Shown: one piece after another, positions 1 to 4,846 of the stretch | Position numbering within the stretch: position 1 is the first letter of the stretch | How the letters are laid out: each line of letters begins with the position of its first letter | Assembly (NCBI GenBank): GCA_016219235.1 | Contig: JACRBO010000561.1 | Location: forward strand, 1-5,373 | Reading direction: 5' to 3' | Length of the DNA: 5,373 bases | Origin: Chloroflexota bacterium | GTDB lineage: Bacteria; Chloroflexota; Anaerolineae; Fen-1058 | The notes under the pieces: generated by a model | The model's database searches: none | What the model was told of the DNA's origin: nothing | The model's input: only the letters and a program-made list of their open reading frames with translations | Position numbers and translations under genes: made by a program

Positions 1-534
1 ATCGAGTTGTGCACGGCGCGCGGGATTCCGCTGTTGTTTTTGCAGAATATCACGGGCTTCATGGTCGGTCGAACATACGAGGCGGGCGGCATCGCCAAAG
101 ACGGCGCGAAGATGGTGCATGCGGTGGCGAACGCGAACGTGCCCAAGTTGACGGTCATCATCGGCGGGTCGTTTGGCGCGGGCAATTACGGGATGTGCGG
201 GCGCGCGTACGGGCCGCGCCTGTTGTGGATGTGGCCGAATGCCCGCATCAGTGTGATGGGCGGCGAACAGGCGGCGAATGTGCTGTTGACGGTGAAGCAG
301 GAACAACTGGCGCGCGCGAAGCAAACGCTGCTTAATGAGCAACAGCAAGCAGAATTCAAGCAACCGATTTTGGAGAAATATGAGCGTGAAGGCAGCCCGT
401 ATTATTCGACGGCGCGGCTGTGGGACGACGGGATTCTGGACCCGATCGAGACACGCCGGGTCATCGGGTTGGCGTTGAGTGCGGCGTTGAATGCGCCCAT
501 CGAGAAGACGGAGTATGGCGTGTTCAGGATGTAG
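1..534 (+). CDS. mccB: Acyl-CoA carboxylase carboxyltransferase (beta) subunit, probably methylcrotonoyl-CoA carboxylase; 5' truncated
   Basis: The frame is open from base 1 and ends at TAG 532-534, giving the last 177 residues of a protein that is usually about 530 residues. This is the C-terminal half of the crotonase-fold carboxyltransferase, which moves CO2 from carboxybiotin to an acyl-CoA in the cytoplasm. Family signatures seen: a QNITGFMVG segment (residues 15-23), then [12 protein letters not shown] (27-38), a Gly-rich [16 protein letters not shown] loop, a [14 protein letters not shown] stretch, and the terminal GVFRM. From family knowledge, this combination fits MCC beta (leucine degradation) better than propionyl-CoA carboxylase or AccD. 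The real start is outside the window. The biotin carboxylase partner (mccA) is not downstream, so it must be upstream or elsewhere. The TTG near base 7 is only an internal codon. Family assignment is very secure; the methylcrotonoyl substrate is likely but not proven. Confidence 0.93.
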   Translation: MELCTARGIPLLFLQNITGFMVGRTYEAGGIAKDGAKMVHAVANANVPKLTVIIGGSFGAGNYGMCGRAYGPRLLWMWPNARISVMGGEQAANVLLTVKQEQLARAKQTLLNEQQQAEFKQPILEKYEREGSPYYSTARLWDDGILDPIETRRVIGLALSAALNAPIEKTEYGVFRM

Positions 535-540
535 TGGAGT

Positions 541-572
541 GGTAAATTGGTAAGTTGGTAAATTGGTAAATT
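541..572. repeat. 8-bp tandem repeat GGTAAATT, four copies
   Basis: Four consecutive octamers GGTAAATT, GGTAAGTT, GGTAAATT, GGTAAATT begin six bases after the carboxyltransferase stop. Decayed copies continue to about 597 (GGTATACG, then GAGTT GGTGATTG). The array is AT-rich compared with its surroundings and lies just upstream of the promoter at 609-637. It has no convincing hairpin and does not look like a terminator. It is probably a slippage-prone intergenic microsatellite-like repeat. Confidence 0.8.
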
Positions 573-608
573 GGTATACGGGACGAGTTGGTGATTGGGA
601 AATTTGGC

Positions 609-637
609 TTGACTTGTGGGTGCGCGTGGGCTATGCT
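609..637 (+). promoter_or_regulatory. Sigma70-type promoter for the membrane/coiled-coil gene
   Basis: The -35 box TTGACT (609-614, 5 of 6 consensus) and the -10 box TATGCT (632-637, 4 of 6) are separated by exactly 17 bp. Transcription would start near 644-646, giving a leader of about 40 nt before ATG 685. The promoter lies in the only gap upstream of that gene. It also rules out the longer reading frame that opens at GTG 616, because that codon would sit inside the promoter spacer. Confidence 0.6.
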
Positions 638-665
638 TGAGGGGTAGCGGTTGCCAGGGGATAGC

Positions 666-680
666 GGAGAAGGCAGGGAA
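666..680 (+). promoter_or_regulatory. Purine-rich ribosome binding region that decides the start at 685
   Basis: GGAGAAGG (666-673) is followed by AGGGAA (675-680). The second block ends 4 nt, and the first 11 nt, before ATG 685. Together they make ATG 685 the best start, rather than the upstream in-frame GTG at 616. Confidence 0.6.
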
Positions 681-684
681 CGCG

Positions 685-1485
685 ATGGAAATCATCATCA
701 TCACCAGCATCGTAGTCGCCGTGTTTGGCGCGGTGGCGCTGGCCTGGGTGCTGTCGCAGGGGGGCACGCCGGGCGACACATCGCAAGGCGAGACACCTCA
801 GGCCGAAGGCACGGCGAATGCGGACGCGCCAGAGATGGCGGCGGAGACGGCAGCCGAAGCGATGACGAATCCCACCGCGGATGATCAACCTGCCGCACCG
901 GGCCGCCCCGAACCGGTACCCTCGCGAACTACGCCCATGCCGCTGTCTCCGATGCGGCCGCGAACGACGGCGCCGGAACGATCGGGCTTTGATGGTATTG
1001 CGGCGTTTGCCGCTGCTGAGTCCGATCAGGTTGTGCCCCCGATCGAGAATATCCCCACCCCGACAAAATCATCACAGCCCGACAGCGGCTCCGGCATGGC
1101 GTTGAATACTCGCCCCGGCGCTGATCTAGTTGTCCCCGGTCATCCGCTGCGCCTGAACGCCATCGACCTGATCGCGTCGCAGATCGAGACGCTGTATGAA
1201 GAATATGTGCGGCTGGACGAGGAACGCTCGCGGCTGGCGCAGGAATTGCTGACGAATATGCTGTTCGAGAAGATCGAGCGGACGGCGGGGCGGTTGGAGA
1301 TCGTGACGGAGCAGACGACGCTGGACTTGCGCAAGGAATTGATCAAGGTGAGCGCGGAGTACGACCGGGTGCAGTTCCGATTGGGGTCGTTGCAGCATTT
1401 GAATGCGCGGCTGGGCGATCCGCGCGTGGCGCATCAGATCGAGGAGTTGGTGGTGACGGTGCGGGCACTAGCGGGGGATAGATAG
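685..1485 (+). CDS. Hypothetical membrane-anchored protein with disordered linker and C-terminal coiled coil
   Basis: This 266-residue protein is not one I recognise. Residues 2-24 (EIIIITSIVVAVFGAVALAW and the following residues) form a single hydrophobic helix with no clear signal-peptidase site, so an N-terminal membrane anchor is likely. Residues about 25-150 are low-complexity, rich in Ala, Pro, Thr, Glu and Gly, and probably disordered. From about residue 153 the protein is charged and helical, with heptad-like spacing of Leu/Ile (IASQIETLYEEYVRLDEE, then a KIERTAGRLEIV region). This suggests a coiled coil or helical bundle to near the end. The side bearing the coiled coil, cytoplasmic or external, cannot be fixed; few positive charges precede the helix. 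It has its own promoter (609-637) and RBS, so it is probably transcribed independently of mccB. Whether it is lineage-specific needs a database search. Confidence 0.85.
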   Translation: MEIIIITSIVVAVFGAVALAWVLSQGGTPGDTSQGETPQAEGTANADAPEMAAETAAEAMTNPTADDQPAAPGRPEPVPSRTTPMPLSPMRPRTTAPERSGFDGIAAFAAAESDQVVPPIENIPTPTKSSQPDSGSGMALNTRPGADLVVPGHPLRLNAIDLIASQIETLYEEYVRLDEERSRLAQELLTNMLFEKIERTAGRLEIVTEQTTLDLRKELIKVSAEYDRVQFRLGSLQHLNARLGDPRVAHQIEELVVTVRALAGDR

Positions 1486-1518
1486 TAGGGTAGTGGCGTA
1501 GTGCGGGAGTAGGGGTAG
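1481..1518. repeat. G-rich degenerate short repeat at the gene end
   Basis: From the TAG stop onward the sequence is an imperfect string of GTAG and GGG units (TAGTAGGGTAGTGGCGTAGT, then GCGGGAGTAGGGG). G-runs of 3-5 occur at 1473-1477, 1488-1490, 1505-1507 and 1512-1515. It resembles the short repeat behind the mccB stop only in placement and simplicity, not in unit sequence. Confidence 0.45.
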
Positions 1519-1536
1519 CATCTGTGGAAATGAAAA

Positions 1537-1570
1537 CGACTTCCGAAATCCAGGTTGATTTCGGAAGTCG
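1537..1570. terminator. Perfect 14-bp-stem hairpin, possible terminator
   Basis: The arms 1537-1550 (CGACTTCCGAAATC) and 1557-1570 (GATTTCGGAAGTCG) are exact reverse complements around a 6-nt loop (CAGGTT). On the + strand, the direction of all genes here, only ATGTTTGTGG follows, which is a poor U-tract. On the - strand the stem is followed by TTTTCATTTCC, a better one. It lies 51 bp after the coiled-coil gene and could end that transcript or act in both directions. It could also be a dispersed palindromic repeat. The stem is directly seen; the terminator role is inferred. Confidence 0.5.
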
Positions 1571-1589
1571 ATGTTTGTGGGCGGGGATA

Positions 1590-1678
1590 GGCCATCGGTT
1601 AGAAACCGACGGCCAGGAATGTCAAGTCCGCGTCGCGGACTTTCCAGCGGTAGCCGTCGGCTTTGAGCCGATGGCTAC
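1590..1678. repeat. Three-hairpin REP-doublet-like (REPIN-like) element
   Basis: Three hairpins sit side by side. The first, 1590-1600 with 1604-1614, has an 11-bp stem with one mismatch and an AGA loop. The second, 1624-1631 with 1635-1642, has a perfect 8-bp stem and a GTC loop. The third, 1650-1662 with 1666-1678, has a 13-bp stem with one G-T pair and a TTG loop. The reverse complement of the first matches the third over a 23-base core (GCCGTCGG...CCGATGGC) with about four differences, three of them in the loop region or its closing pairs. The outer hairpins are therefore inverted copies of one asymmetric palindrome. This is the layout of REP doublets. The element ends 18 nt before the VOC gene ATG. 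No RAYT transposase is present in the window. Confidence 0.65.
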
Positions 1679-1696
1679 AAACGGCACACTGTGACT

Positions 1697-2104
1697 ATGC
1701 AACAAGCCATCATTCACATCGCCCTGGTAGTTCGAGACTACGACGAAGCGATCGACTTCTACTGCCATAAACTCCACTTTACGCTGGTCGAAGATACCTA
1801 TCAGCCTGAACAGGACAAGCGCTGGGTGGTCGTGTCGCCGCCGGGTTCAAGCGGCACCAGCCTGTTGTTGGCTCGTGCCTCAACGCCGGAGCAGGCGGCC
1901 TTCATCGGCAACCAGGCAGGCGGGCGCGTGTTCCTCTTCCTCAGCACCGATGACTTCTGGCGCGATTATAACGAGATGCTGGCGCTTGGCATCCACTTTG
2001 TTCGAGAACCGAAGACCGAGGTTTATGGGACGGTGGCTGTCTTTGAAGACCTGTATGGGAATCGCTGGGATCTCATCCAGCGAAATGATCTTCAGGCTGA
2101 CTGA
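1697..2104 (+). CDS. VOC superfamily (glyoxalase/bleomycin-resistance fold) protein
   Basis: This 135-residue single-domain protein is of the vicinal oxygen chelate fold. Seen: the opening IIHIALVVRDYDEAIDFYCH (residues 5-24), the typical first strand and helix, and the closing FEDLYGNRWDLIQ (116-128), the typical last strand. His7 aligns with the first metal ligand of E. coli glyoxalase I. Asp125 sits where the last Glu ligand normally lies. The two central ligands (Glu and His in GlxI) appear replaced by hydrophobic residues around LLLARA and VFLFLS. A true glyoxalase I is therefore unlikely; a binding or resistance-type VOC protein or another chelate enzyme is possible. ATG 1697 is chosen because it fits family N-termini; GTG 1691 in the same frame is the alternative. 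No Shine-Dalgarno sequence precedes either, and the REP-like element ends just upstream. The substrate is unknown. Confidence 0.85.
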   Translation: MQQAIIHIALVVRDYDEAIDFYCHKLHFTLVEDTYQPEQDKRWVVVSPPGSSGTSLLLARASTPEQAAFIGNQAGGRVFLFLSTDDFWRDYNEMLALGIHFVREPKTEVYGTVAVFEDLYGNRWDLIQRNDLQAD

Positions 2105-2151
2105 GAGGATCACCGGCAGATACTGGCAATCGGGCGGGGGAAATCTCATCT

Positions 2152-2156
2152 GGAGG
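2152..2156 (+). promoter_or_regulatory. Shine-Dalgarno GGAGG of the dehydrogenase gene
   Basis: GGAGG ends 9 nt before ATG 2166 and 12 nt before the second ATG at 2169. This favours 2166, and excludes the much longer open frame reaching back to 1875, which overlaps the VOC gene out of frame. It is the strongest Shine-Dalgarno match in the right half of the window. Confidence 0.75.
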
Positions 2157-2165
2157 CTAGACGCG

Positions 2166-2963
2166 ATGATGGACACCCTTCACGGCAAAACCGCACTGAT
2201 TACGGGTGCGTCGAGCGGTCTGGGCGCTGACTTTGCCCGGCAACTGGCGGCCCGTGGTTGTCAATTGGTTCTGGTGGCGCGCCGGGCCGAACGTCTGCGC
2301 GAATTGCAGCAGGAGATCGCAACTCGCCATGCAACAGCCATCGACTGCATAACGATGGATCTGGTCGAGGCCGATGCGCCGCAGCGCCTCTACGACCAAC
2401 TCGACCGCCTGGGCCACCCCATCGACGTGCTGGTCAATAATGCGGGTCTGGGTCTATATGGCGAGTTTACGGCGGCGCCATGGGAGAGTCTGCGGCAAAT
2501 GTTGACGCTCGACATCGTCGCACTCACGCAGCTCACGCGCCTCTTCGCAGCGGATATGGTGAAGCGCCGGAGCGGCTATCTCCTGCTCGTGGCATCGATT
2601 GGCGCTTTCCAGCCCACTCCGACCTACGCGGTTTATTCGGCGGCCAAAAGCTACGTATTGAGCCTGGGCGAAGCGCTGCATTATGAGCTGCGGCAGACCG
2701 GCGTGCAGTGCACGGTTCTGTGTCCGGGACCGACGCGGACAGAGTTCTTCGACGTAGCCGGCCAACGAATGACGGCTTATCAACGGCTGACCATGATGGA
2801 CAGCAGCACGGTAGCCCGCATTGGACTCGAAGCCATGCTGCGGGGTCGTTCCAGCGTGGTGGCGGGCCGGCTCAATGCGCTGCTGGCGTGGGGAACCCGC
2901 CTGGCGCCGCGTCAACTACTGGCGCGTCTGGCGTCGCAAGCGATGCGAGAGCCGCCGCGCTGA
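2166..2963 (+). CDS. Short-chain dehydrogenase/reductase, DltE/YqjQ-like (COG0300 type)
   Basis: This 265-residue protein has the classical SDR length and fold, for NAD(P)-dependent oxidation or reduction of an alcohol or ketone in the cytoplasm. Seen: the cofactor loop TGASSGLG (residues 13-20); Arg39-Arg40 after the second strand, which suggests NADPH; acidic Asp65; NNAG (91-94); catalytic Ser144, Tyr157 and Lys161 (YSAAK); and PGPTRTEF (187-194) after the last strand. The position that is usually the fourth catalytic residue, Asn, appears to be Asp116 (LDIVALTQLT). The C-terminal tail, rich in Arg and Leu, is typical of the COG0300 subgroup. The start has a good GGAGG. The VOC gene lies 61 bp upstream, and its stop codon is inside a perfect 34-bp palindrome. 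The family is certain; the substrate cannot be read from sequence. Confidence 0.93.
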   Translation: MMDTLHGKTALITGASSGLGADFARQLAARGCQLVLVARRAERLRELQQEIATRHATAIDCITMDLVEADAPQRLYDQLDRLGHPIDVLVNNAGLGLYGEFTAAPWESLRQMLTLDIVALTQLTRLFAADMVKRRSGYLLLVASIGAFQPTPTYAVYSAAKSYVLSLGEALHYELRQTGVQCTVLCPGPTRTEFFDVAGQRMTAYQRLTMMDSSTVARIGLEAMLRGRSSVVAGRLNALLAWGTRLAPRQLLARLASQAMREPPR

Positions 2964-2986
2964 TTGCGCGCGCAATCAGCGCGGCG
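2953..2986. repeat. Perfect 34-bp palindrome over the dehydrogenase stop codon
   Basis: Bases 2953-2969 (CGCCGCGCTGATTGCGC) and 2970-2986 are exact reverse complements with no spacer, 17 bp per arm. It includes the TGA stop 2961-2963 and ends 29 nt before the methyltransferase ATG. As RNA it would fold into a very stable GC-rich stem. No T-tract follows on either strand, so it is not a canonical intrinsic terminator. It could be an attenuating or mRNA-stabilising stem, a protein-binding dyad, or part of a dispersed repeat. Confidence 0.75.
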
Positions 2987-3015
2987 TATACCTCACCTTC
3001 TCGATAGGCGGACAC

Positions 3016-3843
3016 ATGCCAACCACCTCCGATCGATCCACGTTCATCGACGCCCAGATCAAAAGCCTCGAAGGGGCGAATCCCCTGCGCGAACCCATCT
3101 TGCGATCGATCGTGGCTGCCCTGCAATTCCCGCCGGGCAGCCAGGGTCTCGACATCGGCTGCGGGATCGGTCTTCAGACCTCGCTGCTGGCGGAGGCGAC
3201 GAGTCCCGATGGCTGCGTCACGGGTCTGGACATTTCGCCGGAACTATTGGCCTACGCTCAAAATCGGGTCAGGTCACTGGTCGGCGCGGATCGGATCACC
3301 TTTCGAGAAGGCGACATGCGCAGCCTGCCCTTCCCGGACAATTCGTTCGATTGGGCGTGGAGTGTCGATTGTGTGGGCTATCCGGCGGGCGATCTGCTGC
3401 CGGTGTTGAAAGAGATCACGCGTGTGGTGCGGCCGGGCGGGCGTGTCGCCATTTCGGCGTGGACGTCCCAGCAATTGTTGCCCGGGTACACTATGCTGGA
3501 GGCGCGGCTCAACGCCACCTGTTCAGCCTATGCGCCGTTTTTTCAGGGCAGAAGCCCGGAGTTGTATTACCTGCGCGCCCTCCGCTGGTTCTCAGAGGCG
3601 GGTTTGATGGACGTCGTTGCACGGACGTTTGTGAGCGACATTCAAGCCCCGCTCAGCATCGAGTATCGAACAGCCCTGATCTCGCTGTTTGAGATGCTGT
3701 GGAACGAGTCGGCTGCCGCAGAGTTGGACAGGTTGGAGCACCGGCGGTTGTGCCGGGCAGAATCGCCGGACTGCATCCTCAACCTGCCTGAATACTACGC
3801 ATTCTTCACCTACTCCATGTTTTCGGGGAGAGTCTCGAAGTGA
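3016..3843 (+). CDS. Class I SAM-dependent methyltransferase (UbiE/Methyltransf_11-like)
   Basis: This 275-residue cytoplasmic enzyme transfers a methyl group from S-adenosylmethionine to an unidentified acceptor. Seen in order: motif I LDIGCGIG (residues 45-52); acidic motif II at GLDIS (70-74), with Asp72 placed to bind the SAM ribose; EGDM (98-101) then LPFPDNSFD (104-112), the usual adenine-side region; and VVRPGGRVAI (137-146). The C-terminal 120 residues are less conserved and helical, and probably form the acceptor-binding cap (YYLRALRWFSEAGL region). ATG 3016 follows AGGCGGA (3006-3012) with only 3 nt of spacing, a modest RBS. Upstream the frame stays open into the dehydrogenase gene, but that portion is only an overlapping frame. 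The next gene starts 10 nt downstream, suggesting one transcript. The superfamily is secure. UbiE-like similarity does not imply a quinone substrate. Confidence 0.92.
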   Translation: MPTTSDRSTFIDAQIKSLEGANPLREPILRSIVAALQFPPGSQGLDIGCGIGLQTSLLAEATSPDGCVTGLDISPELLAYAQNRVRSLVGADRITFREGDMRSLPFPDNSFDWAWSVDCVGYPAGDLLPVLKEITRVVRPGGRVAISAWTSQQLLPGYTMLEARLNATCSAYAPFFQGRSPELYYLRALRWFSEAGLMDVVARTFVSDIQAPLSIEYRTALISLFEMLWNESAAAELDRLEHRRLCRAESPDCILNLPEYYAFFTYSMFSGRVSK

Positions 3844-3853
3844 GCACCCGCTA

Positions 3854-4108
3854 ATGGCTAAACTCAAGCTCGATTTACACGACATCTACAATCGCGGCGG
3901 CGAGATCGACGCCGAACTCAATCGCATCGTGCAGGAAGCGATTTCGAAAAAGATTGAACTGGTCGAGATCATTCCCGGCAAAGGCAGCGGGCAGCTCAAA
4001 AAAAAGGTGCTGCGCTTCCTGAATCAGGGTCACATTCGCCAGCTGTATCATCGGGTTGAGAAGGACGACAACAACCACCCCCGGATCTTTATCCATTTCA
4101 GGTTCTAA
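3854..4108 (+). CDS. Small stand-alone Smr-domain protein (MutS2 C-terminal-like)
   Basis: The 84-residue product is almost entirely one Smr domain. Seen: LDLHD (residues 6-10), corresponding to the conserved LDLHG motif; a helix (EIDAELNRIVQEAI); the second core motif IIPGKGSGQLKK (39-50), corresponding to HGKGSG; and a final strand RIFIHFRF (77-84). Small proteins of this type in actinobacteria and relatives are often labelled 'DNA mismatch repair protein MutS', which is misleading, as there is no ATPase or clamp region. Smr domains in MutS2 and eukaryotic proteins have nuclease or nucleic-acid-binding activity. Here that role is inferred. The gene is 10 nt after the methyltransferase stop and 32 nt before the hydrolase, so it is probably in their transcript. 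No good Shine-Dalgarno sequence is seen near ATG 3854. Codons for Lys49-Lys51 contain a run of eight A. Confidence 0.9.
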   Translation: MAKLKLDLHDIYNRGGEIDAELNRIVQEAISKKIELVEIIPGKGSGQLKKKVLRFLNQGHIRQLYHRVEKDDNNHPRIFIHFRF

Positions 4109-4140
4109 GCAAACGGCTGCGTCACGCGTGGTCAATCCGT

Positions 4141-4836
4141 ATGGATGACTCCCTCACTTTTGCATTGATCCACAGTCCGCTGGTTGGACCGTTCACCTGG
4201 CAGTTGGTCCGCGACGAACTGCTGAAGCGCCACATCGATGCGCTTGTGCCTGAGCTCATCGATCGGCCGGGATCGACTCAGCCCTACTGGCAGCAGCACG
4301 CCCGATCGGTGGCGGAGGGTCTGGCGCAGGTTCCGCGCGATCGACGCATCGTATTGGTCGCGCACAGCGGTGCCGGGCCGCTGCTGCCTGTCATCCGTCA
4401 AGCGCTGCCGCATTCAATTCGCGCGTATGTGTTTGTCGACGCCGGGCTGCCGCGTGACGGATTGAGCCGGTTGGAGTTGATGAAGTTGCAGGATCAAGCC
4501 TGGGCGGATGAATTTCATCAGTCGCTTTTACAGGGCGGTCGTTTTCCCGATTGGACCACTGACGATTTGCGAGCCATCATTCCAGATGAGGCTGTGCGGC
4601 GGCAGTTGGTGGCCGACCTGCGGCCCCGATCGCTGCCGTTCTTTACCGAGCCGATCCCGGCTTTTGACGGCTGGCCCGATGCGCCGTGCGTTTATCTCAA
4701 ATTGAGTGCGCCGTACACGTGGGATGCGCAGCAGGCCCGGCAATCTGGCTGGCCGGTGCGCGAGATCAACGCTGGACACTTTCACATGCTAGTCGATTCG
4801 GCGGCGGTCGCCGATGGGATCATCAATGCGCTCTAG
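4141..4836 (+). CDS. Alpha/beta hydrolase fold protein
   Basis: This 231-residue protein is of the alpha/beta hydrolase superfamily. Seen: an N-terminal strand with HSPLVGPFTW (residues 11-20) forming the oxyanion region; the nucleophile elbow LVAHSGAG, with Ser76 as nucleophile (AHSGA instead of the classical GxSxG); VFVDAGLP (97-104), with Asp100 a candidate acid; and AGHFHMLVDS (211-220), where His213 or His215 is the likely catalytic base. The HSPLVG...AHSGAG...GHFHML pattern matches a subgroup of small uncharacterised hydrolases I know from actinobacterial and chloroflexal annotation. The substrate (ester, amide or lactone) is unknown. ATG 4141 has no clear Shine-Dalgarno sequence but fits the start of the fold. 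The gene lies 32 nt after the Smr gene and abuts or overlaps the GNAT gene. Confidence 0.88.
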   Translation: MDDSLTFALIHSPLVGPFTWQLVRDELLKRHIDALVPELIDRPGSTQPYWQQHARSVAEGLAQVPRDRRIVLVAHSGAGPLLPVIRQALPHSIRAYVFVDAGLPRDGLSRLELMKLQDQAWADEFHQSLLQGGRFPDWTTDDLRAIIPDEAVRRQLVADLRPRSLPFFTEPIPAFDGWPDAPCVYLKLSAPYTWDAQQARQSGWPVREINAGHFHMLVDSAAVADGIINAL

Positions 4837-4846
4837 CCAACTTGCC

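Noticed and set aside
616..684. Longer N-terminus for the coiled-coil protein starting at GTG 616
   Set aside because: The GTG lies in the spacer of a good promoter, and the added residues are not signal-like; ATG 685 has the RBS and begins directly at the membrane helix.
402..779. Minus-strand open frame of 125 codons across the mccB end and repeat
   Set aside because: It translates the octamer repeat into a simple Leu/Tyr/Asn/Pro peptide, is antisense to two real genes, and has no family features.
1473..1515. Possible G-quadruplex from four G-runs
   Set aside because: The loops would be about 10, 14 and 4 nt, too long for a convincing quadruplex; the run is better described as a degenerate repeat.
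1575..1604. Possible promoter TTGTGG...TTAGAA upstream of the VOC gene
   Set aside because: The -10 match is poor, spacing is 18 bp, and the box falls inside the first REP-like hairpin.
1875..2165. Upstream extension of the dehydrogenase frame
   Set aside because: It overlaps the VOC gene in another frame, gives an Arg/Ser-rich sequence without family match, and GGAGG precedes ATG 2166.
2454..2915. Minus-strand open frame of 153 codons within the dehydrogenase gene
   Set aside because: It is antisense to a clear SDR with intact catalytic motifs and its product is Arg/His/Gln-rich, as expected for a shadow frame.
2821..3015. Upstream extension of the methyltransferase frame
   Set aside because: It runs out of frame through the dehydrogenase gene, with Arg/Trp/Cys-rich composition typical of a shadow frame in GC-rich DNA.
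3854..4108. Reading the Smr gene as part of a MutS mismatch repair or defence system
   Set aside because: Only the small Smr domain is present, with no MutS ATPase or partner nuclease nearby; the family is widespread outside defence contexts.
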